From Oceanobacter mangrovi (GTDB lineage Bacteria; Pseudomonadota; Gammaproteobacteria; Pseudomonadales; Oceanobacteraceae), in assembly GCF_019740315.1 (NCBI RefSeq), contig NZ_JAHXZR010000001.1:744001-808000 (forward strand): a stretch of DNA of 64,000 nt. The letters run 5' to 3'. Positions within the stretch are counted from its first letter, which is position 1, and every line of letters starts with the position of its first letter. Positions 46,945 to 54,350 of the stretch are shown in pieces. The translations under genes were made by a program, and so were the position numbers. The notes beneath the pieces were generated by a model that searched no databases, had not been told where the DNA came from, and saw only the letters and a program-made list of their open reading frames with translations.

Positions 46945-48386
46945 TGCCTGAAACCATATTACCCGGTCATTTGCTGATTCACGGTGAGCGTGTTGCCGGA
47001 GAGGGTGAGCCGGAAGCTGTGATTAACCCACGCACCGGCGCAGAACTGATTCAGTTACCGCAGGCGTCGGCTGAGCAGGTCGATGCGGCGGTGGCGGCAG
47101 CGCGTTCGGCAGCCTCGCTGTGGCGCCAGACATCTCCGGCGCAACGGGCTGCCTGTCTGTTGGCGATTGCCGATGGTATCGACCAGCAGGCACCGCAACT
47201 GGTGCGGCTGGAAGCACTGAACTGTGGCAAGCCGGCCCATCAGGTGGCGGAGGACGATGTGCTTGCCACTGCCGATGTATTCCGCTTTTTTGCCGCCGCG
47301 GTGCGTAACCAGCAGGCGCCGGCAGCGGGGGAATATCTGGCTGGCCATACCAGCATGATTCGCCGTGAACCGGTTGGCGTCGTGGCCGCTATTGCGCCGT
47401 GGAATTACCCATTGATGATGGCGGCCTGGAAGATTGCGCCGGTCATCGCGGCGGGCAATACCATGGTGTTCAAACCGTCGGAGCAAACGCCTTTAACTGC
47501 GCTGGTGCTGGCGGATATTCTCAATCAGGTACTGCCGCCCGGGGTGGTGAATATTGTGTTGGGCCGTGGCGAAAGCGTTGGCAGCCAGCTGATTCATCAC
47601 CGTCAGGTGCGTATGGTGTCACTAACGGGCGATATATCGACTGGCCAAAAAGTGCTGCAGGCGGCCCGTAACACCGTCAAACGTACGCATCTGGAGCTGG
47701 GTGGCAAGGCGCCGGTGATCGTCCTCAACGACGCCAATCTCGATGCCGTTGCCGAAGGCGTCAGCCGCTATGGTTATTACAACGCCGGTCAGGACTGTAC
47801 CGCGGCTTGTCATGTGTACGCCGAAGCGGCGGTGTATCAGCCATTGATTGAACGCCTGACCGAACGAATTCAGGCACTGCAATACAACCTCGCCGACGAC
47901 AGCCACAACGACCTCGGCCCGTTGATCAGCCAGCGCCAGCGTAACAGTGTTGCCAGCTTTGTCGAACGGGCGTTGGAACAGCCGCACATCAGCCTGGCGA
48001 CGGGCGGCCAGATTCCGGCCGGAGCGGGCTTTTATTACCAGCCGACCCTGCTGGTGGGTGCTCGACCGGATGACGAGATCGTGCGGCGGGAAGTGTTTGG
48101 CCCGGTGGTCTCGGTGACTTGCTGTGATTCCGCCGAACAGGCGATCGGCTGGGCCAACCAGTCAGAATACGCGCTGGCGTCGTCAGTCTGGTCCAGCCAT
48201 ATTGGCCGTGCCATGGCCGCCGCCAGCCAGCTGGAATACGGCGCCACCTGGATCAACAACCACTTCACCCTGCCCAGTGAAATGCCCCACGGCGGCTTGA
48301 AAGGCTCCGGCTATGGCAAGGACCTGTCGCGTTACGCGTTGGAGGATTTCTCGGTGGTACGGCATATCATGCTGAGTCATTCGTAG
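46944..48386 (+). CDS. Second gamma-aminobutyraldehyde dehydrogenase-like ALDH
   Basis: 480 residues, a clear paralogue of PatD at 39941: shared [40 protein letters not shown] (Glu), [15 protein letters not shown] (Cys) and EMPHGGLKGSGYGKDLSRY. It carries a longer N-terminus (MPETILPGHLLIHGE). It is translationally coupled to the LysR gene (1-bp overlap, TAATG). It could act on another diamine-derived aldehyde such as 5-aminopentanal or 3-aminopropanal; this is inference. Confidence 0.88.
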   Translation: MPETILPGHLLIHGERVAGEGEPEAVINPRTGAELIQLPQASAEQVDAAVAAARSAASLWRQTSPAQRAACLLAIADGIDQQAPQLVRLEALNCGKPAHQVAEDDVLATADVFRFFAAAVRNQQAPAAGEYLAGHTSMIRREPVGVVAAIAPWNYPLMMAAWKIAPVIAAGNTMVFKPSEQTPLTALVLADILNQVLPPGVVNIVLGRGESVGSQLIHHRQVRMVSLTGDISTGQKVLQAARNTVKRTHLELGGKAPVIVLNDANLDAVAEGVSRYGYYNAGQDCTAACHVYAEAAVYQPLIERLTERIQALQYNLADDSHNDLGPLISQRQRNSVASFVERALEQPHISLATGGQIPAGAGFYYQPTLLVGARPDDEIVRREVFGPVVSVTCCDSAEQAIGWANQSEYALASSVWSSHIGRAMAAASQLEYGATWINNHFTLPSEMPHGGLKGSGYGKDLSRYALEDFSVVRHIMLSHS

Positions 48387-48411
48387 GGGTGTTTGAGAAG
48401 GCTGCCGGTTG

Positions 48412-48432
48412 CGGGAATAAATTCCCTCCTAC
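48412..48432. repeat. Short extragenic repeat (CGGGAATAAATTCCCTCC type)
   Basis: GGGAATAAATTCCC is a perfect palindrome followed by TCCTAC. A copy is at 55923. The related GTAGGAGCGAATTTATTCGC form occurs at 50692 and 55957. Confidence 0.7.
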
Positions 48433-48550
48433 ATCACCGTGCTGGAGCGTGGCTGGTATTTGTAGGTTGGGCCGCGCCCAACGTTAACCCGGTTTGGCGA
48501 TGGGCATGGCATATCCTGCAGTTCGGTGATTGGATAATCATGATCGTAGG

Positions 48551-48568
48551 GTCCAGGCATGCCTGGAC
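48551..48568. repeat. CATG-centred palindrome, GTCCAGG arm type
   Basis: Perfect GTCCAGGCATGCCTGGAC preceded by CGTAGG. A GTTGGGC-cgc-GCCCAAC dyad preceded by GTAG lies at about 48465-48481, and looks like another arm type of the same design. Confidence 0.8.
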
Positions 48569-48625
48569 AAACGTTGTTGACAGGCCGCGCCCAATACGCC
48601 GGGATCATGATGGGCATGGTCGATC

Positions 48626-49558
48626 CTACTGCGGCGGAGAAGACGGCTGCCGCAGCTGCTCCAGCAACCACTGAATACCACCATCCTGTTGGTATAACGG
48701 GTGCTGGATCAGCTTCATATTCCAGTTTGGCAACTCATCCGGCGCTTCCAGCAAACGCACTGGCAGCCAGCTGCAGAACATCTCTGCCATCTGGCGTGGC
48801 AGCGTCAGTACCGCCCGGCAATTGGCGACGGTGCGGGCGGCGGCGAGGTAGTTAATCATCTGCACCACGATCCGTCGTTTGAGTTTGTTGGCTTCGAGCC
48901 AGCGGTCGATGCTGTCGATATTGATGGTGCTGGCATCGCTCTGATCCAGCATCACGGCGTGGGGCAAGGCCAGGTAGGCGGACAGGTCAAGGGCGGCGGG
49001 CAGGTCATCAAACTGACTGCCGACCAGGCAGACAGGCTCTTCCTCGCGCCAGGGACTGATTTGCAGGTGGGAGGGAATGCGGAAGCTGTCGTCGAGGCCA
49101 ACCACCAGATCGACTTCGCCGCTTTCCAGCCGTGCCAGCGAGGCCTGGGGGCCAATCATTTCGAGGTTGAACACCAGTCCGGGCGCGAGTTGCTGCAAGG
49201 CAGGCATCAGATCAGGCAGTACCACGGCTTCAAAATAATCCGTCACAGCCAGGGTAAAGACCCGCTTGCTGGTGGCCGGGTCGAACGCCCGGGGTGGCGC
49301 CAGGGTTTGTTCCAGCCGTCGCAGTACATCACGCACTTCGCCGAGCATTGCCAGCGCTCTGGGTGTTGGCTGCAAACCATTGCCGCAACGCACCAGAATC
49401 GGGTCGTCGAGCTGCTTTCGCAGCCGGTTCAGCGCATGGCTGGTGGCTGACTGGCTGAGGAAGACCTTTTCCGCCGCACGGGTAACGTGAGCTTCCGAAA
49501 CCAGCGCTTCGAACACCCGTAACAGATTCAGGTCAAACTGATGAAAGGAGAGGGCCAT
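48626..49558 (-). CDS. LysR-family regulator divergent from agmatinase
   Basis: 310 residues. HTH region FDLNLLRVFEALVSEAHVTR, AAEKVFLSQSATSHALNRLR, DPILVRCGNGLQPTPRAL is the NodD/PcaQ-like subtype. The C-terminal domain has VFTLAVTDYFEAVVLPDLMP. It starts 124 bases from the agmatinase gene on the other strand; direct repeats in that gap are plausible binding sites. Agmatine or a product may be the inducer, by context. Confidence 0.9.
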   Translation of the reverse strand: MALSFHQFDLNLLRVFEALVSEAHVTRAAEKVFLSQSATSHALNRLRKQLDDPILVRCGNGLQPTPRALAMLGEVRDVLRRLEQTLAPPRAFDPATSKRVFTLAVTDYFEAVVLPDLMPALQQLAPGLVFNLEMIGPQASLARLESGEVDLVVGLDDSFRIPSHLQISPWREEEPVCLVGSQFDDLPAALDLSAYLALPHAVMLDQSDASTINIDSIDRWLEANKLKRRIVVQMINYLAAARTVANCRAVLTLPRQMAEMFCSWLPVRLLEAPDELPNWNMKLIQHPLYQQDGGIQWLLEQLRQPSSPPQ

Positions 49559-49580
49559 GGTGCCTGCAGCTTATTAATAG

Positions 49581-49611
49581 TATGCATTTTGGTAAGAATA
49601 TTATGCATTTT
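49581..49611. promoter_or_regulatory. Direct repeat in the lysR / agmatinase promoter gap
   Basis: TATGCATTTT occurs at 49581-49590 and 49602-49611, 21 bp apart (two helical turns), in an AT-rich stretch. The outer bases (ATTAATAG... and ...TTACTAAT) also form an imperfect inverted repeat. This suits a LysR tetramer site. Confidence 0.45.
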
Positions 49612-49682
49612 ACTAATTCTGAAGCGCTGCTAACCTTGCCCCAACTGAATTTTTCCAATCACTGACAAGCAGCAGGTGTCCG

Positions 49683-50615
49683 ATGAGCAACCAACCGGGT
49701 TCTACAGCCAACGCAGATTTTCCTCTCTACGGCATGATGGGATTGACCTTCATGGGTTGTCCACAAGTGACCGACCTCAGCCAGAGTGACGCGGATGTGG
49801 TCGTCGTGGGTGTGCCATTTGATATGGCAACTTCCGGTCGTCCCGGCGCCCGCTTCGGGCCTGCCGGCGTGCGTCAGGCATCTGCTAACCTGATGTGGGA
49901 AGGTGCTCGCTGGCCGTGGGATTTTGCCCTCGACGACGTGCTGAAGCTGGAAGACGCTGGCAACATCATGTTCAAGCATGGTGAGCCACAAACCATGGTC
50001 GACGCCTTGCAGGCACAGATCGCTGCCATCGCCGGTAGCGGCAAGAAAACCCTGGTGTTTGGTGGTGATCACTTCATCGCCCTGCCGGTGATTCGTGAAG
50101 TTGCCAGAGTGCACGGCCCGCTGGCGTTGGTGCACTTCGACGCCCACACCGACACCTATGCCGGTGGCAGCAAATACGACCACGGCACGCTGTTCCACCA
50201 CGCTGTACAGGAAGGCTTGCTGGATACCGAACACTCGATCCAGATTGGTATTCGTACTGCCTGGGATCGCGACGGACACCCGTTTGAGGTGATCGATGGC
50301 GCGGAAGTCAACGACATTGGCGCCTATGGCGTGCTGGAACGTATCAAGGCTCGCGTGGGTGATCGCCCTGTCTACGTCAGCTTCGATATCGACGCGCTGG
50401 ACCCGGCCTTTGCTCCTGGCACCGGCACCCCGGTATCTGGCGGCATGACCACCGACTGTGCTCTGAAAATCGCCCGTGGCATGGCCGGTATGGATATCCG
50501 CGGTGTTGACCTGGTGGAAGTTGCCCCGGCCTACGACCACGCCGACGTCACCTCCGTTGCCGCCGCAACGCTGGCACTGGAATTTATGTACGCGATTGCT
50601 GCTGGCAAGAAGTAA
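49683..50615 (+). CDS. speB: Agmatinase (ureohydrolase)
   Basis: 310 residues. The binuclear Mn ligands are all present: H130 (FGGDHF), D153, H155, D157 (VHFDAHTDTY), and D235, D237 (SFDIDALDPAFAPGTGTPVS). The N-terminal GVPFDMATSGRPGARFGPAGVRQ matches agmatinases rather than arginases. It hydrolyses agmatine to putrescine and urea, feeding the putrescine genes on both sides. A guanidinobutyrase or guanidinopropionase is possible in this family. Start at 49683 (MSNQPGS) is the family start. Confidence 0.88.
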   Translation: MSNQPGSTANADFPLYGMMGLTFMGCPQVTDLSQSDADVVVVGVPFDMATSGRPGARFGPAGVRQASANLMWEGARWPWDFALDDVLKLEDAGNIMFKHGEPQTMVDALQAQIAAIAGSGKKTLVFGGDHFIALPVIREVARVHGPLALVHFDAHTDTYAGGSKYDHGTLFHHAVQEGLLDTEHSIQIGIRTAWDRDGHPFEVIDGAEVNDIGAYGVLERIKARVGDRPVYVSFDIDALDPAFAPGTGTPVSGGMTTDCALKIARGMAGMDIRGVDLVEVAPAYDHADVTSVAAATLALEFMYAIAAGKK

Positions 50616-50690
50616 CTTCCTGCCTCTGTAGCCCGTCCCCGGATTTGCCGGGGATGGCGCTTTGCCAGCTTCCTGGCGGTCAAATCGCCG

Positions 50691-50713
50691 TGTAGGAGCG
50701 AATTTATTCGCGA
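50691..50713. repeat. Short extragenic repeat (GTAGGAGCGAATTTATTCGC type)
   Basis: The core GCGAATTTATTCGC is a palindrome preceded by TGTAGGA; a second copy is at 55956. Located between convergent speB and a lysR gene. Confidence 0.75.
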
Positions 50714-50735
50714 ACATGTGAATATTCGCTCTGCG

Positions 50736-51638
50736 TCACCCCATCCTCTCCGCCACATAGTCAATAAAACTCCGTACCCTGGCTGATACATGTTTGCGGC
50801 TGGGGTAGATGAGGTAGATATCAATCGGGCTGCGCTGATAGTCGGGGAACAGCTCGATCAGTTTGCCGGTTTCAAATTCGTCGCTGAACAGGAAGTCTGG
50901 CATGCGGGCGATGCCGTGGCCTGCCAGGCAGAGTGCCAGTTCCATTTCCGAGCTGTTGACGGTTACCCGGCTGTTCACTTCTATCTGGACGTCCATGCCG
51001 TACTGGTTGCGGTATTGCCACAGCCGTGGATTTTTCAGGTAGCTGTAGGTAATGCAGTTGTGGCCGTTGAGCATGTCTTCCGGTTTACGCGGGGTGCCGT
51101 AGCGTTCGAGATAGGCCGGTGAGGCGAGGGTGACGGCACGACAGCACATGACCTTGCGGCTGATCAGGCTGGAATCTTCCAGCTGTGGGGTGGCGCGCAC
51201 GACGACGTCGAAGCCGTCGGCGATGACGTCGACCTTGCGGTTGTTGAGGTCCAGCTCAAGGCTGACTTGTGGGAAGTCGTGCAGGAAATCGGCAAAGATT
51301 TCTTGCATTCGTACAATCGCCAGGCTCGGTGGACAGCTGACCCGCAGGGTGCCGGTGGGTTGCAGTTGGTGACCCATCAGGGCGTTCTGGACTTCGTTGG
51401 CTTCGGCAATGATCTGTTGGCATTGCTGGAAAAACAGTTCGCCGTCGGCGGTCAGGTGCAGCGAACGGGTGGTGCGGTTTATCAGCCGCACACCTAAGCG
51501 TTCTTCCAATCGGGCGATTTCCTTGCTGATCCAGGAGGTGGAATGGCCGGTGATGTCGGCGGCTTTGGTGAAGCTGCCAGCGTTGACGACTTCGGCAAAG
51601 ATCACCATGCCGTCGAGCAGGTTGGGGTTGTAGTTCAT
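50736..51638 (-). CDS. LysR-family regulator divergent from the FMN reductase
   Basis: 300 residues, CrgA/DsdC-like subtype. HTH: MVIFAEVVNAGSFTKAADIT, GHSTSWISKEIARLEERLGV, RLINRTTRSLHLTADGELFF. Substrate-binding domain from about 90. It is divergent from an NADPH:FMN reductase gene, which it may regulate; such pairs often respond to oxidative or quinone stress. No relation to polyamines is evident. Confidence 0.9.
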   Translation of the reverse strand: MNYNPNLLDGMVIFAEVVNAGSFTKAADITGHSTSWISKEIARLEERLGVRLINRTTRSLHLTADGELFFQQCQQIIAEANEVQNALMGHQLQPTGTLRVSCPPSLAIVRMQEIFADFLHDFPQVSLELDLNNRKVDVIADGFDVVVRATPQLEDSSLISRKVMCCRAVTLASPAYLERYGTPRKPEDMLNGHNCITYSYLKNPRLWQYRNQYGMDVQIEVNSRVTVNSSEMELALCLAGHGIARMPDFLFSDEFETGKLIELFPDYQRSPIDIYLIYPSRKHVSARVRSFIDYVAERMG

Positions 51639-51816
51639 CCGGTTTGCTCCTGGTTGGGGGTAAACAGCTGCCGTTTGCCAATATGTCTGACAGATCTTAA
51701 AGATTCAAAGCCAAATGGAAACAATTAGTCCATGAATGCCTTATTAATCTTTTATCGTGGCGAATCTATAGTGGACTCATCTGATCAAGCTTACCTACGG
51801 ATCGAGGAGATTCCCT

Positions 51817-52353
51817 ATGAAAGTACTGGCTTTTGCTGCGACCAACCACAGCGGTTCCATCAACAAGCAGCTGGTTACCCATGCTGCCAATCAGCTGGCT
51901 GCCAATGCCGGTGCGGAAGTGGAAGTGCTGGATCTGAACGATTTTGAAATGCCGATCTACAGCATCGACCGCGAAGTGGCAAACGGTATTCCTGAACCTG
52001 CCAAGGCGTTCTTCAACAAGATTGGTGAAGCTGACGCGCTGGTGATTTCTTTCGGTGAATACAACGGTAACTACAGCGTTGCGTACAAGAACGTGTTCGA
52101 CTGGGCTTCCCGTATCGACCAGAAGGTATACCAGAACAAGCCTTCCGTGCTGCTGGCGACCTCTCCTGGCCCTGGCGGTGCACAGAGCGTTCTGGGTATT
52201 GCAGCGGGCTCCGCGCCTTACTTCGCAATGGACGTTAAAGCCCAGCTGTCTGTGCCTAACTTCGGTGACAATTTTGATGCCGAAAAAGGTGAGCTGAGCA
52301 ACGCTGAGCTGGCTGAGCAGCTGAAGTCTGCACTGGCGACTCTGGTCCAGTAA
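51817..52353 (+). CDS. NADPH-dependent FMN reductase / flavodoxin-like oxidoreductase
   Basis: 178 residues, flavodoxin-like fold: MKVLAFAATNHSGSINKQLV (FMN phosphate loop), FEMPIYSIDREVANGIPEPA, ADALVISFGEYNGNYSVAYK (usually PEYN; here GEYN), NVFDWASRIDQKVYQNKP, LLATSPGPGGAQSVLG. It is of the ChrR/YieF/azoreductase family that reduces quinones, azo dyes or chromate. GAGG precedes the ATG. A terminator follows. Confidence 0.88.
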   Translation: MKVLAFAATNHSGSINKQLVTHAANQLAANAGAEVEVLDLNDFEMPIYSIDREVANGIPEPAKAFFNKIGEADALVISFGEYNGNYSVAYKNVFDWASRIDQKVYQNKPSVLLATSPGPGGAQSVLGIAAGSAPYFAMDVKAQLSVPNFGDNFDAEKGELSNAELAEQLKSALATLVQ

Positions 52354-52390
52354 GCAGCCTAGCAGGTTTAAAAGCTTCGAGAGAGCTTGG

Positions 52391-52418
52391 AGGCGCTTCC
52401 ATTGGAAGCGCCTTTTTT
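52391..52418 (+). terminator. Rho-independent terminator after the FMN reductase
   Basis: AGGCGCTTCCattGGAAGCGCCT stem followed by six T, about 40 bases after the stop codon. Confidence 0.9.
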
Positions 52419-52599
52419 ATTGCTGGCAGCATGTCGGCTGGCCGTAGATGCTTTGGCAAGACGGAATTGGCAATAGAATGATCTGAATGCCGCATTCTTT
52501 GTTAAACAGTGTTTTCTGCTGCAAAGCGGGCAATTGCAGTTTGCTGTCATATTTCAGCTGCTACATTGGCGCCCCTTGATTCACTGCTATGGATGCACC

Positions 52600-52914
52600 A
52601 TGTACAAGCTGCTGCAAATCGACTTCCCGTTTACCGGTCCTTTCGGCGAGGAAATGACCGCTGCCTTTGGGGAGTTGGCTGCCACCATTAATGATGAGCC
52701 GGGGTTTATCTGGAAGGTCTGGACGGAAAACCGCACGACGGAAGAAGCCGGTGGCATCTATCTGTTTGATGGCCAGGAAAACGCCCAGGCCTATTTGATC
52801 AAGCATACCGAGCGGCTCGAGAGCTTTGGTATCAGTGGTATCAAAGCCCGGATTTTTGATGTGAATGAGCCATTGTCGTTGTTGAATAAAGCGACGTTGG
52901 CAGTGGCGCAGTAG
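52600..52914 (+). CDS. YdhR-like putative mono-oxygenase
   Basis: 104 residues, dimeric alpha-beta barrel type. Begins YKLLQIDFPFTGPFGEEMTA; has PGFIWKVWTENRTTEEAGGI and YLFDGQENAQAYLIKHTERL, the YdhR-family core. Members may act on aromatic or quinone-like compounds, but function is unproven. Start at 52600 (MYKLLQ) matches the family; the open frame to 52534 does not. Close to the FMN reductase but behind its terminator, so a separate unit. Confidence 0.8.
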   Translation: MYKLLQIDFPFTGPFGEEMTAAFGELAATINDEPGFIWKVWTENRTTEEAGGIYLFDGQENAQAYLIKHTERLESFGISGIKARIFDVNEPLSLLNKATLAVAQ

Positions 52915-53091
52915 GCGCTCTGGTTATTAATGCAGGTTGGGCCTTGTCTGCGCTGGTGGTAGTCGAGGTCCATTTTGCAGAATGCCGTGGTTTTCTGTTC
53001 GATGTCTCAATTCTGCTATGGCTAGCTCGGCCGTCTTTCATCTTATGGATAGGATTCTGTGCAATGTTTTGCCTGGATCGTGATCACCGTT

Positions 53092-53499
53092 ATGACAGCT
53101 TTTCTTCAGAAACACTGGTATCTACTGCTGTTGGATGTGCTTGCACTCGGGTGCTGCTGGGTTGTCGTTGCGGCACCTTATGAGTTGCTCGACGAAATGA
53201 GTCGTAACGTCGAACTTATTTCCCGACAACGTCCATCTGGTCTGTTTTTAGCTGTAGGTGTCGTGCCGTTGGTTCATCTCTGTATTGTGATCGGAAAGAA
53301 TGCCGATGAAGCTCGGGATCTGCGGCTGATATTCGCGGTAGCCGTATTTCTGTTCGGCTTGGGGTTTGCTATAGATTCTCAGATGAATGGATGGCTGAAG
53401 GATCATGGATATCATGAATGCCATAAACTGATGATGTCAGGTTACCGATCTCATATGAATTATTACTCCCTATCCGGCCTCTGTGAGAGGCCCGGCTAG
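53092..53499 (+). CDS. Small membrane protein of unknown function
   Basis: 135 residues from ATG 53092 (or 146 from a GTG at 53059). Three hydrophobic stretches are visible: HWYLLLLDVLALGCCWVVVA, SGLFLAVGVVPLVHLCIVIG and LRLIFAVAVFLFGLGFAI, followed by a hydrophilic Cys/His-bearing tail (DHGYHECHKLMMSGYRSHMN). I do not recognise a family with confidence. It stands alone and ends just before a 34-bp hairpin. Confidence 0.6.
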   Translation: MTAFLQKHWYLLLLDVLALGCCWVVVAAPYELLDEMSRNVELISRQRPSGLFLAVGVVPLVHLCIVIGKNADEARDLRLIFAVAVFLFGLGFAIDSQMNGWLKDHGYHECHKLMMSGYRSHMNYYSLSGLCERPG

Positions 53500-53501
53500 C
53501 G

Positions 53502-53535
53502 GATGCAAATACACCCATGTGGGTGCATTTGCATC
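53502..53535. terminator. 34-bp near-perfect palindrome between convergent genes
   Basis: GATGCAAATaCACCCA and TGGGTGcATTTGCATC pair over almost the whole length. It lies three bases after the small membrane-protein gene and 14 before the end of the convergent luxR-type gene. There is no long T-run, but the position suits a bidirectional transcription end. Confidence 0.5.
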
Positions 53536-53549
53536 GTGAAAACCGGATT

Positions 53550-54350
53550 TCAGGCCACAATCCGTATTTCCATTTCGCTCAAATGATTGAGGAATAGGGT
53601 GAAAATATCACTCTGGGTCGAGGTATTCAGGCGGCCATGGATATTCTTGCGGTGCACTTTCACCGTTCCGACACTGATACTGAGCTGTTCGGCAATCGAC
53701 TGTGAGCTGTGGCCTTGCAGGATCAGCGCGGTGATTTCCTGTTCACGGCGCGTCAGTACGCCCTGACCAAAGGTACGCAGGGCGTGGGTGAGGGTGCTGC
53801 GGCTCTTGTCGGCGGGCAGGAATTCGTCAGCGTTGGAAAGCCAGAACTGGCGAATCAGTGCGCTGATAATCGCGGCATTTTCGTTCAGTCGATTCAGTTC
53901 GGCGCGGGTGATGCTGCCGATACTGGCGCGGCGTCCGAGCGAAATATCAAACATGTAACCACCGTCCAGCGGAATCACCAGGTTGATCTCGTCGGCGAGG
54001 TCAAAATGCTGGTAGCAGGAGTGGTAGTACTCACTCTGGCTGAACGAGTCTGGTACCAGGCTGCTGAGGCGGCTGACTCCGGCAATGTCCTTTTTATAGA
54101 GGGCATTGTAGAAGGGGTCGATCATGTAGCAGCGCTGCAGGTACAGATCCATCGCCGGGCTGTTCTGGTCGGTGTCTGAATACACCATGATTGGCCGCCG
54201 CTCCGGGTGGTAAACCAGCATCAGGCAGTTATCAAACAAGGCCAGCTCTCGCAGGTACGCAGCCAGTTCGTTGGGGAAACCGGCCAGGCGGACGTGATCG
54301 ATCAGGCCCGCCAGCTGGCGGGCAAATTTGCTGTCACTGATGTCGCTCAT
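53550..54350 (-). CDS. LuxR-type helix-turn-helix regulator, coupled to spuC
   Basis: 266 residues. The C-terminal LuxR DNA-binding domain (about 195-260) reads LTRREQEITALILQGHSSQS, IAEQLSISVGTVKVHRKNIH, GRLNTSTQSDIFTLFL. The N-terminal 180 residues are a sensor-like region without receiver or clear acyl-homoserine-lactone pocket residues. The start overlaps the stop of the aminotransferase gene by 4 bp, so the two are co-translated. It probably senses a metabolite of the polyamine pathway; this is inference. Confidence 0.85.
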   Translation of the reverse strand: MSDISDSKFARQLAGLIDHVRLAGFPNELAAYLRELALFDNCLMLVYHPERRPIMVYSDTDQNSPAMDLYLQRCYMIDPFYNALYKKDIAGVSRLSSLVPDSFSQSEYYHSCYQHFDLADEINLVIPLDGGYMFDISLGRRASIGSITRAELNRLNENAAIISALIRQFWLSNADEFLPADKSRSTLTHALRTFGQGVLTRREQEITALILQGHSSQSIAEQLSISVGTVKVHRKNIHGRLNTSTQSDIFTLFLNHLSEMEIRIVA

